Shown in pieces: positions 49,366 to 49,784 of a stretch of DNA of 49,784 nucleotides. The position numbers and the translations under genes are program-made. The notes under the pieces were generated by a model. It saw only the letters and a list, made by a program, of their open reading frames with translations. It was not told where the DNA came from and ran no database searches. The DNA is from Dehalococcoidia bacterium (GTDB lineage: Bacteria > Chloroflexota > Dehalococcoidia > Lucifugimonadales > UBA3495), in the NCBI GenBank assembly GCA_009692925.1, contig SHYG01000008.1, positions 1-49,784 on the forward strand. The letters are read 5' to 3'. How positions within the stretch are numbered: position 1 is the first letter of the stretch; every line of letters starts with the position of its first letter.

Positions 49366-49784
49366 ATGGCAGGGTTATCGTTCTCTGACCGTCACGGATT
49401 CAGACCGACTCCTGCGCCCCACCCCGACGATTACTTGCCAGGATGGGTTCGAGAGACGGTAACAAATCACCTGAAAAGCCTCGTTAACATCCCTAACGGG
49501 TCTTCACCTCAGCGTCTAGACGTCTATTCTATCTTCCGCCCCTACGTATGGAAAGTGCTTGAGAGACGGCCCCCTGGGAATCCTCAGGGGGGAGTCTGGA
49601 TGTACTATGCCCCTGAAATCCTTTTAAAATGTGAATGGAGCTTGTCCCACAAACCCCCTTCTCGCAGGGTAGGTAAAGCAGTAAGCTCATGGAAACATGG
49701 AGCGAGGTACGAGGGGATGGCGTACAACCTGCTGGCGGGTGACCGAGAGCAAGGGTATCTGCTGCCGCCGTCGGTGCGGGAGTG
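49366..49784 (+). CDS. Hypothetical protein, truncated by the window edge
   Basis: Open frame from ATG 49366 to window end: MAGLSFSDRHGFRPTPAPHPDDYLPGWVRETVTNHLKSL...GDREQGYLLPPSVRE; lower GC than neighbours; absent from ORF track because no stop is reached. Confidence 0.55.
   Translation, partial: MAGLSFSDRHGFRPTPAPHPDDYLPGWVRETVTNHLKSLVNIPNGSSPQRLDVYSIFRPYVWKVLERRPPGNPQGGVWMYYAPEILLKCEWSLSHKPPSRRVGKAVSSWKHGARYEGMAYNLLAGDREQGYLLPPSVRE

Overview
The window is about 50 kb of GC-rich bacterial chromosome, mostly housekeeping genes. Gene content (LLM-class/F420-type oxidoreductases, an inositol-phosphate synthase, MoxR-DUF58-DUF4129) suggests a Chloroflexota-like organism, but that is inference. 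I recognise about 50 coding regions, three tRNAs (Gln-TTG, Leu-TAG, Lys-CTT), a small SRP RNA, a TPP riboswitch upstream of thiC, and several families of intergenic palindromic repeats. The strongest unexplained signal is at 7618-8328. The ORF track splits this into two ORFs, but they are one reading frame encoding a two-domain glutaredoxin-like protein disulfide oxidoreductase. The frame is interrupted by a single in-frame TGA exactly where the first Cys of the C-terminal redox motif should be (T-P-A-[TGA]-P-H-C). Directly downstream is a perfect 7-bp hairpin with a GGUU apical loop (ATGGGCC-GGTT-GGCCCAT), which looks like a bacterial SECIS element, so this is a candidate selenoprotein (UPHC). 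Other second-look items: a hicA-like toxin fragment missed by the ORF track and overlapping hicB; a DUF4145-like gene broken by one in-frame TAG; two 105-bp MITE-like copies flanking a phosphoesterase gene; a terminator-bounded candidate structured ncRNA at about 46.2-46.5 kb; a lower-GC in-frame insertion in AlaRS; and C-terminal 29-aa repeats on a radical SAM protein.
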